NCBI RefSeq assembly: GCF_036346595.1
Contig: NZ_CP107834.1
Span: 186,001 to 250,000 of the forward strand
Direction of reading: 5' to 3'
DNA length: 64,000 nt
Origin: Streptomyces sp. NBC_00525
Lineage (GTDB): Bacteria > Actinomycetota > Actinomycetes > Streptomycetales > Streptomycetaceae
A model generated the notes under the pieces. It was not told the DNA's origin. It did no database searches and saw nothing but the letters and a program-made list of their open reading frames with translations. Position numbers and translations under genes: made by a program. Positions 1-8,243 of the stretch are shown in pieces. Position 1 is the stretch's first letter. The number at the start of each line of letters is the position of its first letter.

Positions 1-510
1 CATGCCTCCGGACAGGGTGCGTACGGGTGAGGTGCGCCGGTCGGTGAGGCCGGCCACGTCCAGCACTTCGGCGGTGCGGTGCCGGATGCGGGCGCGGCGC
101 ATGCCGTAGAGGCGTGCGTGGATGCGCAGGTTCTGTTCGGCGGTCAGGTCCGGGTCGAGGGCGCTGTGCTGGAACAGCATGCCGACGCGTTGTCTGACCT
201 GGTGGGGCTGGGTGCGTACGTCGGCGCCCGCGACCGTGGCGTGGCCGGCGGTGGGGCGGGCGAGGGCGCAGAGCATGGCGATGGTGGTGGACTTGCCGGC
301 GCCGTTGGGGCCGAGGAAGGCGAAGGTCTCGCCCTGCCGGACGTCCAGGTCCAGGCCGTTGACGGCGTGGGTGGTGGTCCCCCGGGGGCCGGGGTAGCTC
401 TTGACCAGGCCGCGTGCGCTGATGGCGGCGGCCTCGGGTGGGCCGGGGGTGGTGTGCGGGCCGGGGGTGGGCTCCTGGGCGAGTTCTTCGTCGCCGGTGT
501 GCAGTCGCAT
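1..510 (-). CDS. lanT: ABC transporter ATP-binding protein (partial), probable lanthipeptide exporter LanT
   Basis: First 170 codons of an ABC ATPase on the minus strand; the C-terminal part is outside the window. Visible are the Walker A motif GPNGAGKST, the Q-loop region (GMLFQHSALDPDLT) and the signature LSGGM at the very edge, the order and spacing of DrrA/CcmA-type exporter ATPases that pair with a separate membrane protein. The start ATG is at 508-510; the N-terminus has about 25 extra Pro/Thr-rich residues before the nucleotide-binding domain. It lies 47 nt downstream of the lanthipeptide precursor and on the same strand, matching the LanL-LanA-LanT-LanH order known from venezuelin-type clusters, so export of the mature lanthipeptide is the likely role. 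The membrane partner should follow outside the window. Confidence 0.9.
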   Translation of the reverse strand, partial: MRLHTGDEELAQEPTPGPHTTPGPPEAAAISARGLVKSYPGPRGTTTHAVNGLDLDVRQGETFAFLGPNGAGKSTTIAMLCALARPTAGHATVAGADVRTQPHQVRQRVGMLFQHSALDPDLTAEQNLRIHARLYGMRRARIRHRTAEVLDVAGLTDRRTSPVRTLSGGM

Positions 511-557
511 GGGTCCGGTCCTCACCTCGGGTTGGCCGGCCGGAGGCTATGCCGGTC

Positions 558-716
558 TTAGGCGCAGCTGATGCCGATGCAGACCGTGTTGAGGACCGTC
601 AGCAGGCCGATGCACTCGCAGGTGCCGGAGAAGGCCGCCTCGACGCCGACCGGGTCGGTCTCGGGGAGGGCGTGGAGGTGGGCGAGGAGTTCGAGGTCCT
701 GGGTCTGGGTTTCCAT
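558..716 (-). CDS. lanA: Class IV lanthipeptide precursor peptide (venezuelin-type)
   Basis: A 52-residue peptide. The leader, with ELLAHLHALPETDPVGV, is the class IV leader I recognise from venezuelin and streptocollin precursors; the core runs from about residue 24 to the C-terminal ISCA. The core holds Ser30, Thr32, Thr40, Thr44 and Ser50 as possible dehydration sites and Cys33, Cys35, Cys46 and Cys51 as thioether donors, with the conserved stretches TCEC, GLL, LNTVCIGISCA. Compared with the venezuelin core as I remember it, positions just before TCEC (EAAFSG) and a V/I and a V/L exchange differ. A good ribosome site (GGAG about 8 nt before ATG) supports the start. It sits 46 nt downstream of LanL and upstream of the exporter. 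Confidence 0.93.
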   Translation of the reverse strand: METQTQDLELLAHLHALPETDPVGVEAAFSGTCECIGLLTVLNTVCIGISCA

Positions 717-762
717 GGTTCTCTCCTTCTTCTTTGTGGTGGAGCGGCGGGGTTTCCGCCGC

Positions 763-3420
763 TCAGCCCGGCAGCTGGGCCAGCCAGTGCCGGGAGTCCG
801 TGTGGCCGAGGCGCAGGAGGAAGGCCAGGATTCCGGCCGATCCGTCGCTCCAGCTGGTCGAGACGTCTCCGTACTCGTTGGGGAAGACGAGGTGCCCGTG
901 GCGGCGGGCGCCCTCGGTGAGGGCGAGGCGGCCCAGGTCGTGCGCCATGGCGCGGTACGCGGGGTCGCCGGTCGCGGCGCTCAGGTCGAGGAGGAAGTCG
1001 CCGTTGCCGGCGAGTCCGTGGCATTGCGAGAGCGGGGCGCGGGAGGCCCGTTCGGTGACGGCCAGGGCGCTGCGGCGGGCGAGGTCGCCGAATCTGTCGT
1101 CGCCGGTGGCCTGCCACAGCCGTACGAGGAAGGTGCCGATCCCGGCGGCGCCGTGGCACCAGTACGGGGCGGTGGGTTCGTCGCCGGCCTGGGCGGGCCA
1201 TTGGGCCGTCTCGCCGATGCGTACGGCGCTGTGCACGAGGTGTTCGCCGACGTCGACGGCGAGGCCGAGGTGGTCGCGGCGCCCGGAGGCGGTGGCGGCG
1301 GCGAGGAGGAAGCAGCCGATGCCGGCGGAGCCGTGGGCGAAGCCGAGGTAGCGTTTGCCGGCCTCGCCGGAGAGGGCTTCGGCGGGGACGGGCCAGCTGA
1401 CGGCCGGGGGTTCGCGGCGGGCGGCCGCGGCGAGCCGGTCGGCGGCGTCGTCGGCGAGGGCGGCGAAGCGGCGGTCTCCGGTGCGGTGCCACAGGTGGAC
1501 GGCGGCCATGCCGCTGCCGGCGGTGCCGTGGGTGATGTCGTGGTGGAGGGTGGGTTCCTGCGGGGTGAGCGCCAGGGTGAGCGCGTGGTCGGTGAGGGCC
1601 CGGTCGCCGATGGCCCGGCCCGCTTCGTACAGCGCCCAGGCGGTTCCGCTGTCCCCGAAGTGCAGTCCGGGGCGTGTGGTGGCGGGGCGGGCGCGGTCGG
1701 CGATCCAGTGTCCGGCCGTGGCGAGCAGGTCGGGCAGGCGGGGGTCCTCGGTGAGCGTGAAGTACTGGGTCAGTACGGCGAGGGGTCCGGCGGCGCCCTG
1801 CTGCACGGTGCAGGGGTTGGTTTCGCCGGAGGCGGTGGAGACGGGCCACAGGCGGCGGTCGTCCTCGGGGTCCATGGTGTCCACGAGGTGGTCGACGACC
1901 GCGGCGACGGCGTCGCGCAGTTCGTCGTCGCGGGCCGGGGCGGGGCGCGCGGCGGCCGGGCGGGCCGGGTCCGGCCGGTGGAGGGCCTCGCGTGCGCGGT
2001 GGGTGTCCCAGCGGGCGGCGGGCTCGTCCCTCATCAGGCCGGTGATCATGTCCGTCACGCGGTCCGGGGGCCTGGCGTGGCCGGTACAGGCGTCGAGCCA
2101 GGCGGCGAGCCGTTCCTCGTCGGTTCTGGTGGGGGGTTCCTCGGGCAGGAGGTTGGGCACCTTGCCGGTCAGGACGAAGCAGGCGGTGGCGCCGAGGCTG
2201 TAGTAGTCGGCCGTCACGGAGACGGGGGCGTCGGCCAGGCGTTCGGGGGCGCTGAATCCCGGTGTGCCGACCCGGGTGGGCAGGCTGGTGCCGGTGTCGT
2301 CGGTGGCCAGTTCCAGGTCGATCAGGCGCAGTTGGCCGTCCGGGCGGACCATGACGTTGCCGGGGGTGAAGTCGCGCAGGACGCAGCCGTGGGCGTGGGC
2401 GGCCTCGACGAGGTCGACGAGCCGGGCGACGAGGGCCAGGGCCTGGCGGCGGTAGTGCTCGGCGCCGAGGTCGCGGAAGCGTTCGGCGACCCAGGTGCGC
2501 AGGCTGTGGCCCGGTACTTCGCTCTGGGCCAGGAAGAGGTGGTGGCCGTGTTCGAAGAGGGCGAGGGCGTCGGGGGCGAGCCCCGTGTCCTTCAGCTTGT
2601 CGAGCATGCGGGCCTCGGCGCGCAGCCAGTCGCGGACGTCGCGGCCGGAGGCGTCGCCCTCCACGTGGGGGCGGGTCTCCTTGATGATCACGGGCGCGCC
2701 GGTGCGGGTGTCGGTGCCCCGGTAGACGCCGCCCTTGTTGGTGTGCCGGATCGCTTCCCGTACCGCGAAGCGGCCGCCGAGCAGGACCGGGGCGCTCTCG
2801 GTCCGCGCCGGGGGCGGGAGGGGCACGGTCTCGGGGAAGGGGCAGACGGCCCAGGGGGGCGGGGCGTAGCGGCCGGTGCGCTCGTCCTCGACGGGGTTGC
2901 CGTCGGGGTCTTCGATGTACCAGATCAGCAGGCCCTGTTCGGAGAGCCGCTGCCGGCCGGTGAAGGCGCCGTAGCGGTAGTGCAGCAGGCTGTCGGGGGC
3001 GTAGGGCTGGTCGGAGAGGATGCGGGGGCCGGGCAGTCCGGCCGTCGCCTCGTGCAGGGCGTGCGCGAGGCGGACCGCGTCGGCGTCGGAGCGGGGGTAG
3101 ACGGTGATGAACTTGCCGGAGCTGCCGCGCGGCGTGGCGCGGGAGTTGAGGGTGCTGACCTGGTCGAGCGAGCGGGCGAACTTGAACGGCGACGTGTCGG
3201 GCAGCAGGACGTCCAGGGCCCTCACGAGGACGGTCGGCGCGGAGGCGGCCGTCGCCGACAGGTGCAGCTTCCAGCCCTGGTCCCGGCGCGTGCCGGGGCG
3301 GGCGGCGACGTGGCACCAGGTGGCGTCGCTGGAGGTCGTCCAGCGGGCGGTGGTGCGGGTGGCTTCCAGGGCTCGGCCGAGAAGGCTTTCGAGGTCGACT
3401 TCGGTGGCGTGACTCGTCAT
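763..3420 (-). CDS. lanL: Class IV lanthipeptide synthetase LanL
   Basis: 885-residue trifunctional enzyme that phosphorylates, eliminates and cyclises Ser/Thr/Cys residues of the precursor. Residues 1-215 are the phospho-Ser/Thr lyase-like region; about 220-500 is a protein-kinase-like domain (GGVYRGTDTRTGAPVIIKE lysine region, CVLRDFTPGNVMV catalytic loop, LIDLELA in place of DFG); about 530-885 is a LanC-like cyclase. Zinc ligands are present: Cys755 in WCHGAAGIG and Cys800-His801 in CHGLAGNG, which separates class IV LanL from class III LanKC, where they are missing. The start at 3420 is preceded by GAGAGGGA at good distance; an in-frame ATG 18 codons upstream (3474) lacks this. It is transcribed with the precursor and exporter. 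Confidence 0.93.
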   Translation of the reverse strand: MTSHATEVDLESLLGRALEATRTTARWTTSSDATWCHVAARPGTRRDQGWKLHLSATAASAPTVLVRALDVLLPDTSPFKFARSLDQVSTLNSRATPRGSSGKFITVYPRSDADAVRLAHALHEATAGLPGPRILSDQPYAPDSLLHYRYGAFTGRQRLSEQGLLIWYIEDPDGNPVEDERTGRYAPPPWAVCPFPETVPLPPPARTESAPVLLGGRFAVREAIRHTNKGGVYRGTDTRTGAPVIIKETRPHVEGDASGRDVRDWLRAEARMLDKLKDTGLAPDALALFEHGHHLFLAQSEVPGHSLRTWVAERFRDLGAEHYRRQALALVARLVDLVEAAHAHGCVLRDFTPGNVMVRPDGQLRLIDLELATDDTGTSLPTRVGTPGFSAPERLADAPVSVTADYYSLGATACFVLTGKVPNLLPEEPPTRTDEERLAAWLDACTGHARPPDRVTDMITGLMRDEPAARWDTHRAREALHRPDPARPAAARPAPARDDELRDAVAAVVDHLVDTMDPEDDRRLWPVSTASGETNPCTVQQGAAGPLAVLTQYFTLTEDPRLPDLLATAGHWIADRARPATTRPGLHFGDSGTAWALYEAGRAIGDRALTDHALTLALTPQEPTLHHDITHGTAGSGMAAVHLWHRTGDRRFAALADDAADRLAAAARREPPAVSWPVPAEALSGEAGKRYLGFAHGSAGIGCFLLAAATASGRRDHLGLAVDVGEHLVHSAVRIGETAQWPAQAGDEPTAPYWCHGAAGIGTFLVRLWQATGDDRFGDLARRSALAVTERASRAPLSQCHGLAGNGDFLLDLSAATGDPAYRAMAHDLGRLALTEGARRHGHLVFPNEYGDVSTSWSDGSAGILAFLLRLGHTDSRHWLAQLPG

Positions 3421-3593
3421 GTGGGGTGTCCCTCTCAACGGTGAGGACCGCTGATCGGAAATTGCCCATGACACGTGAGCCCGGAACGCGCCCGAGCCGG
3501 AATCACCTGCTCCAGCGAGCGCGCGGGGGTCGCGTCAGCCGGTTCGGCGCCGCCTGGCGCGAGTTGAGGCGCACTTCGCCGGTGCGGTGGGCC

Positions 3594-3926
3594 TCACTGG
3601 GTCCGCAGGGGTTCCCTGGCGCGGTCGGTCTCGTCCTGGACGAGGAGACTGAGCAGCGAGGCGACGGGGAGGCCCGCTTCCGCGGGGTGGCGCAGGACCT
3701 TGTCCGGCTCGATGCGGTACGTGTTGGCGCGTCCCTCCCGGGTGTGGGAGAGGTATCCGTCGCGTTCGAGGTCGGAGATGATCCGCTGGACCGCGCGCTC
3801 GGTGAGCCGGCAGTGCGCGGCGATGTCGCGAATCCGGACGCTCGAGTCGTCGGCGATGGTCGCCAGCACGCGTGCGTGGTTGGTGAGGAACGTCCATCCG
3901 GCGTGGGCTTCGGGTACTCCAGGCAT
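3594..3926 (-). CDS. Winged-helix transcriptional regulator
   Basis: 110-residue protein with one winged helix-turn-helix domain: TNHARVLATIADDSSVRIRDIAAHCRLTERAVQRIISDLERDGYL forms the recognition region followed by the wing HTREGRANTYRI. This is the MarR/ArsR-like architecture seen in many short actinobacterial regulators. The C-terminal 30 residues are a helix (PVASLLSLLVQDE) that probably dimerises. It is on the same strand as and 173 nt upstream of LanL, so it may control the lanthipeptide genes, but nothing in the sequence proves that. A TTGAGT/TAGATT pair with a 19-nt spacer lies just before the start. It is divergent from the STAS gene. Confidence 0.8.
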   Translation of the reverse strand: MPGVPEAHAGWTFLTNHARVLATIADDSSVRIRDIAAHCRLTERAVQRIISDLERDGYLSHTREGRANTYRIEPDKVLRHPAEAGLPVASLLSLLVQDETDRAREPLRTQ

Positions 3927-3949
3927 GTTTCCAATCTAAACGCCAATGC

Positions 3950-3979
3950 TTGCCCGTACTCAACTACGTGACATACTTT
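3950..3979 (+). promoter_or_regulatory. Possible promoter of the STAS gene
   Basis: TTGCCC at 3950-3955 and TACTTT at 3974-3979 are separated by 18 bp in a locally AT-richer stretch between the divergent regulator and STAS genes. Pattern match only. Confidence 0.35.
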
Positions 3980-4023
3980 TCCTGTAATTGCTGACAGGGT
4001 GAGAGTCACGGGAGGGCCTCGGG

Positions 4024-4371
4024 GTGTCGTACGGCGAAGCCGCGCCCGATCCGGTGCGGACGACGGTCGTGGAGTACGAACAGCACGGCGTGTGGGTGGT
4101 CACGGCGTGCGGTGCCTGCGACCTGCAGTCCATCGCAGGACTGCAGGAGGCACTGACGACCGCGGCCTGGAAACACCCGAAGGTTGTGCTGGACGCGTCC
4201 GGAATCACCTTCGCGGACTCGTCGCTGCTCAATCTGCTGATCATGGCCCATCGGGCAGGGGCGCTGCGCATCGCCGCGCCGAGACCGCAGTTGCAGCGTC
4301 TGCTGGGCCTGACCGGGCTCGACGCGGTTCTGTACGTACGGGCGACGGTCGAGGAGGCCGCCGCCTGTTGA
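4024..4371 (+). CDS. STAS-domain anti-sigma factor antagonist
   Basis: 115-residue single STAS domain. The segment VVLDASGITFADSSLLNLL matches the SpoIIAA/RsbV phosphorylation loop, with the candidate phospho-Ser in the DSS triplet. Such proteins bind a partner anti-sigma kinase and release a sigma factor when dephosphorylated. Neither an anti-sigma kinase nor a sigma factor is next to it, so the partner must be elsewhere, as is common for the many orphan STAS proteins of Streptomyces. The start is GTG with GGGAGG about 8 nt upstream. A strong terminator hairpin follows immediately. Confidence 0.85.
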   Translation: MSYGEAAPDPVRTTVVEYEQHGVWVVTACGACDLQSIAGLQEALTTAAWKHPKVVLDASGITFADSSLLNLLIMAHRAGALRIAAPRPQLQRLLGLTGLDAVLYVRATVEEAAAC

Positions 4372-4372
4372 T

Positions 4373-4420
4373 CACCGGGCCGGTCCCGTCTCCCGTGCGG
4401 GACGCGGGACCGGCCCGGTG
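4373..4420. terminator. Bidirectional terminator hairpin
   Basis: Perfect 16-bp inverted repeat (arms 4373-4388 and 4405-4420) between the ends of two convergent genes. No T-run, as usual in Streptomyces. Confidence 0.8.
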
Positions 4421-4423
4421 CGT

Positions 4424-4945
4424 CTACCAGCCTGCCTCGGCGGTGTTGTAGGCGGCGCGGCAGTCGGCGTTGGTGGCGTCGGCCGCCAGCTTCGCCATGG
4501 AGTCCTTCCAGATCCGCTTGGCCAGCTTCTCCAGGTCGCGGGTCGCGGCGGGCACGTCCGGGGCGTACTGCTTGATCGTGGCCAGGGACGACTTCGCGAA
4601 CTTGTTGCACACGGGGGCCGCCGCCTTGCGGTAGCGCGTGTCCAGGTCGGCCGCGACGGCCTGGCCGTTGGCGGTCGCCCAGCTGTTCCAGGCCGCGCAG
4701 GCCTTCTCGGTGAAGACCTGCTGGTCGGCCTCGCTCAGTCCGAGGACCTGGCCGAGCACGGTGTTCTTGACCTTGTCCGGCACCGTGAAGTCGACGACGG
4801 GGAACTTGTCGAAGGTCTCCAGCAGCGCTTCCTGGCACGCGGGCGGCAGGGACGCGGCCCGAGCCGGCGAGGGGGCCGCCAGCGCGGACACGGACAGGAG
4901 GGCGACGGCGAGAACGGTGCCGCGGGCGGTACGCGTGGAGGTCAT
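4424..4945 (-). CDS. Small secreted protein of unknown function
   Basis: 173 residues. The first 30 residues form a Sec signal peptide (basic TSTRTARG, hydrophobic VLAVALLSVSALAA, cleavage near PARA-A). The mature part is about 140 residues, mostly helical by composition, with four cysteines (ACQEALL, KACAAW, PVCNKF, ADCRAAY) that could form two disulfides, and a tail ending EAGW. The Cys spacing and length resemble the family of small exported Streptomyces proteins with no assigned role. GAGGAG lies about 12 nt before the start. I do not recognise a specific function. Confidence 0.75.
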   Translation of the reverse strand: MTSTRTARGTVLAVALLSVSALAAPSPARAASLPPACQEALLETFDKFPVVDFTVPDKVKNTVLGQVLGLSEADQQVFTEKACAAWNSWATANGQAVAADLDTRYRKAAAPVCNKFAKSSLATIKQYAPDVPAATRDLEKLAKRIWKDSMAKLAADATNADCRAAYNTAEAGW

Positions 4946-5067
4946 GGCGGTGGTGCTCCTCGAACAGACGGGGGTGTTGTCGCAGACGCGGTGTCGGCGC
5001 CCGACGGCTGCAGAACGATCACTCGCGTGCGGAGGTCACGCGTACGTCCGTCCGGGTCTGCGGCGCG

Positions 5068-6429
5068 TCACCCCCGGTCACCCCCGGTCTCCGCCAGTTC
5101 CGCCAGTTCCGCCAGTTCCGCCACGGCCCGCTCCCACAGTTCGGGCAGTTGTTCGCCCTGCGGCAGGCCGGTGTCGGTGACGAAGGACACCTCGGCCCAC
5201 TCACCGAAGTAGGAGAGGGCGACCGCGACGAGGTGGCCGGGCACGAGCAGCGGCAGCAGGGCGGTGCCGGTCACCCGGGTGTCGCCGAGGCTGCCCCGCT
5301 CGGCGAGCGGCATCGAGGTGGCCATGACGTTGGTGACGCGCGGGGAGAGCACCCGGCGGGTGTACCAGGCGGTGGGCCCGGCGGGCATGTGGCGGACCAG
5401 GTCCCCGATGGCCTGCCGCCAGGCGGCGCCGCGCAGTCCGCGCGTCGCCGCCAGGACGTGGTCGAGCCGCCGCCGGGCCGCGTCCGGCTGCCCGGCGCCC
5501 ACGCCCACGGGCAGTTCCAGGGGTACGGCGAAGCAGCGGTTGCCCCAGGTCTGTTCCTCGTCGGGGCGCCGTGCGTCGATCGGGAGCACCGCCGTGGCCC
5601 TGGGCAGGGGTACGCCCGACCGCGCGGCCCACTCGCCCAGCGCGCCCGCGAGGGCGGCGAGATGGGCGTCGTGCGCCGAGCCGCCCCGAGCCGCGCCGAT
5701 GCGCCGGAGGGTGTCCACCGGCACGCGTCCCCGGCTCAGCCGCCGCTCCCCGGTCGCCTCGTACCCGGCGCCGGGGCGGTATCCGCGTACGACGAGGGTG
5801 CCCGCCGCGAACTTCGCGGCGAAGCCGACGGCGGCGGCGACGCGCCGAGGGATCGCGGTCCGGCGCCCCGGTGCCGGTACGGGGCGGCCGGACGGCTCGC
5901 CCTCGCCGAGCACCGCCCGGAAGGTCATGGCCGCAGCCGCGCCGTCCTGGCAGGCGTGGCGGAAGCGGTAGCACACGGCGTACGCGTCGTCGGCGTGGCC
6001 GTGGATCAGCCAGACGCCCCAGTAGGCGCCGGGCGCGAAGGGGGCGTTGAGGGCGGTGCGCAGGGCGGCGTCCCAGCCCTCGGGCCCGTCCGCGACGACC
6101 TCGTCGACATGCCGGTCCACCGCGAAGTCCGGGTCCGGCCGCCAGCGCGGCCTGCGCCCCGCCGTGACCCGGCTGGTCAGCAGCGGCAGCCCGGCCAGCC
6201 GGTAGCCGATGTACGCGCGCAGGTCGGCGAGGCCGGGGGCCGGGCCGCTCAGGTACGCGATGCCGCCGGCGTCCCAGCGGACGTCGGGGCGGACCCGTTC
6301 CAGTGCCAGGAAGGCCCGGTCCACGGCGTGGACGGGCACCGGGGCGGGGGCGGCGGAGTCGTCGGGCGGCGCGGTCCCGGCGGACGGGGCGGCGGTGGTG
6401 GACGGCGCTGACCGGGCGGAAGCGGCCAT
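5068..6429 (-). CDS. WS/DGAT-family (wax ester synthase/diacylglycerol acyltransferase-like) acyltransferase
   Basis: 453 residues with the two-lobed CoA-dependent acyltransferase fold of WS/DGAT enzymes. Recognisable blocks: AVDRAFLALE near residue 35, the active-site motif as R157-H158-A-C-Q-D162-G163 (canonical HHxxxDG; first His replaced by Arg, catalytic second His kept), PIDARRPDEEQTWGNRCFAVPLELPVG near 300, and VTNVMATSMPL near 380. Such enzymes join an acyl thioester to an alcohol. It is divergent from the reductase and PUFA-like synthase genes, so esterifying their product is a reasonable inference. The N-terminal 30 residues are low-complexity Ala/Pro/Ser. The C-terminus carries an ELA repeat made by a 9-bp tandem DNA repeat (5092-5118). 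Confidence 0.8.
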   Translation of the reverse strand: MAASARSAPSTTAAPSAGTAPPDDSAAPAPVPVHAVDRAFLALERVRPDVRWDAGGIAYLSGPAPGLADLRAYIGYRLAGLPLLTSRVTAGRRPRWRPDPDFAVDRHVDEVVADGPEGWDAALRTALNAPFAPGAYWGVWLIHGHADDAYAVCYRFRHACQDGAAAAMTFRAVLGEGEPSGRPVPAPGRRTAIPRRVAAAVGFAAKFAAGTLVVRGYRPGAGYEATGERRLSRGRVPVDTLRRIGAARGGSAHDAHLAALAGALGEWAARSGVPLPRATAVLPIDARRPDEEQTWGNRCFAVPLELPVGVGAGQPDAARRRLDHVLAATRGLRGAAWRQAIGDLVRHMPAGPTAWYTRRVLSPRVTNVMATSMPLAERGSLGDTRVTGTALLPLLVPGHLVAVALSYFGEWAEVSFVTDTGLPQGEQLPELWERAVAELAELAELAETGGDRG

Positions 6430-7016
6430 GGGTTCTCGGCTCCAATGCGTGACGGGACGGCGAGCGGGCGGACGGGCGGACGGGCGGACGGGCGGACGGG
6501 CGGACGGGCGGACGGGGACAACGAACGAACGGGCGGTGACGGCGAGCGGACGGGCGGGGCGGCGAGGGGTCCACCGCGCCGGGACGAACGCCCGGACGCG
6601 GCCGGCGACCCTCGTCCGCGCCCTTCAGGATGGCCACCGGCCGGGCCGGCCCCGCCCCGTACCGCGTGGCCCGGTCCCGGCCGCGGCGGCGGCCCGGCGG
6701 GGGCTCCGCCCGTACCGCCGCTGCGGCTCCCGGCACCGCACCGGCTTCGCGGGCGGTCCGGAAGATCCCCCGAAGGGGGGACGGGCTGCGGATGCCGCCC
6801 CTCTGTCGGGTGCCGGTCCGTACTGGCGTACGCGGCCCCGGCCGCCCGGGTACTTCGTTCGGGTGAGGGGTCCGGATCGGGCTCTTCCGGTTCGCCCGCC
6901 GTCTGCCATGGTGTGCCGTGCGCCGACGACCGACGTACCCGGCGACGGCGCGAGAGCCGCCGACGCGGCGCGTCCCTGCGGTAGGCGGGGCTGTCCCTTC
7001 CGTAGCCCTTGGAGCC
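6430..7016. other. 587-bp non-coding intergenic region with tandem repeats
   Basis: Divergent promoter region between the WS/DGAT gene and the reductase/PUFA-like operon. No open frame here has convincing codon use. It contains a tandem 8-bp repeat (6466-6513) and a C5-GAA-G5 hairpin (6767-6779). Runs of G and C make it unlike ordinary compact intergenic DNA in the window. Confidence 0.6.
6466..6513. repeat. Tandem repeat, six copies of GGGCGGAC
   Basis: Six exact, uninterrupted 8-bp units, followed by a seventh degraded unit. It begins 37 bp upstream of the WS/DGAT start codon, so copy-number change could alter spacing in that leader or promoter. Confidence 0.9.
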
Positions 7017-8171
7017 ATGGCCGTGCACGTAGCCCTCACCGGCGCGACCGGATTCCTCGGTCTGCGCCTGCTGCGCCGGCTGCTCGAAACCCACCGGTCG
7101 GTGACGGTCCTGGCCCACGCGGGCTCCGGCGACGCCCTGCACCGCATCGTCCGCTTCTTCGAACTGACCGGCGCGACGCCGGAGTTCACCGCCGCACTCG
7201 CCGACCGGGTGCGGGTGGTGGAGATCGACCTCGCGCTGCCCCGGCTGGGACTCCCCCAGCGAAGGTTCAAGGAGCTGGCCGACGACGTGGGCGCGCTCTG
7301 GCACAGCGCGGGCAGCATCAACCTGGAGGGCGACCTCCCCGAGCTGCGTCGCGTCAACGTCGAGGGAACGCGGCACGTCCTGGAGCTGGCCGCGGCGAGC
7401 CGGCTGCGGCCCCGTGTGCACCATGTGAGCACCGCGTTCGTCGCGGGGGCGCGGCGCGAGGGCGTGGCGTACGAGGACGAGCTGGACGCCGGCTGCGGCT
7501 TCGAGAACGCCTACGAACGCTCCAAGTACGAGGCCGAGTCGCTGGTGCACGCATGGGCGCGGCAGCACGGCCGGCCCGTGCTGGTGCTGCGGCCGAGCGT
7601 GCTGGTCACCGATCTGCCGCCGCATCCCGAGCTTCCCTCGCATCCGCTCCAGGTCGTCGAGCGGATTCTGCGCGACGCGTGCCGCTCCGGCGGGGCGGGT
7701 CCGCAGGCCCGGCCCCGGGTCCGGATGGTGGGGCATCCGCACGGGCGGCTCAACCTGCTCCAGGTGGAGCACGCGGCCGATGTGATGGTGCGGCTGGCCG
7801 GGCGGCCCTCTTCGGGCGGAGTCGACACGTATCACGTGGTCCATGACCGCGATGTGCCCGTGGCGACCGTCGTCGAGGTGCTTGAACGGCTCGTTCCGCT
7901 GACGGTCGAGCTGGTGTCCGGCCGGCCCGCCGCGCCCTCGCCCCTGGAGGCGATGCTGGACTTCTACCCCGGCATGACGTCCTACCTCGCGCACCGGCGG
8001 CGGTTCGACGACACCCGTGTCCGGGCGCAGTTGGGGCCGGCGGCCGTGTCCGCCCCGGTGGACGCCGACCGGTTGTGGGCGGGTCTCGCTCCCCGCGCCT
8101 GGACCGTGCCGGGCCCGCCCGGTCCGCCGGGCACGCCGGCGGCCGTCCCGCCGCCCGTCCGCTGCGCCTGA
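7017..8171 (+). CDS. NAD(P)-binding thioester-reductase-like protein
   Basis: 384 residues, extended SDR fold of the male-sterility/thioester reductase type. Starts with the Rossmann motif VALTGATGFLGLRLL; LWHSAGSINLEGDLPELRRVNVEGTRHVLEL is the typical reductase segment, and YERSKYEAE supplies the catalytic Tyr-x-x-x-Lys. The family includes the release domains of NRPS/PKS lines and fatty acyl reductases, which convert an acyl thioester to aldehyde or alcohol. It is the first gene of the rightward run leading into the PUFA-like synthase (73 nt to the next gene), so it may release or trim that product. GTG at 7023 has better spacing to GGAG (7011-7014) than ATG 7017 and could be the true start. 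The Pro-rich C-terminal tail is low complexity. Confidence 0.82.
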   Translation: MAVHVALTGATGFLGLRLLRRLLETHRSVTVLAHAGSGDALHRIVRFFELTGATPEFTAALADRVRVVEIDLALPRLGLPQRRFKELADDVGALWHSAGSINLEGDLPELRRVNVEGTRHVLELAAASRLRPRVHHVSTAFVAGARREGVAYEDELDAGCGFENAYERSKYEAESLVHAWARQHGRPVLVLRPSVLVTDLPPHPELPSHPLQVVERILRDACRSGGAGPQARPRVRMVGHPHGRLNLLQVEHAADVMVRLAGRPSSGGVDTYHVVHDRDVPVATVVEVLERLVPLTVELVSGRPAAPSPLEAMLDFYPGMTSYLAHRRRFDDTRVRAQLGPAAVSAPVDADRLWAGLAPRAWTVPGPPGPPGTPAAVPPPVRCA

Positions 8172-8243
8172 CCACGCCCCCGCCCCGGTCCCCTTCTCAC
8201 CGGCCGGCCCCGCCCGTTCCGCCCGTCCCGTTGGAGCCTCCTC

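Noticed and set aside
599..3469. Very long minus- and plus-strand open frames across the LanL gene
   Set aside because: They are shifted-frame or antisense readings, rich in Arg/Pro/Gly/His with no domain; the LanL frame has all catalytic and zinc residues.
6466..6513. CRISPR array
   Set aside because: Units are 8 bp with no spacers; this is a simple tandem repeat. No CRISPR repeats or cas genes were seen anywhere in the window.
6625..6909. 94-codon minus-strand gene between WS/DGAT and reductase genes
   Set aside because: Arg/Gly/Pro-rich low-complexity translation with no ribosome site; probably chance.
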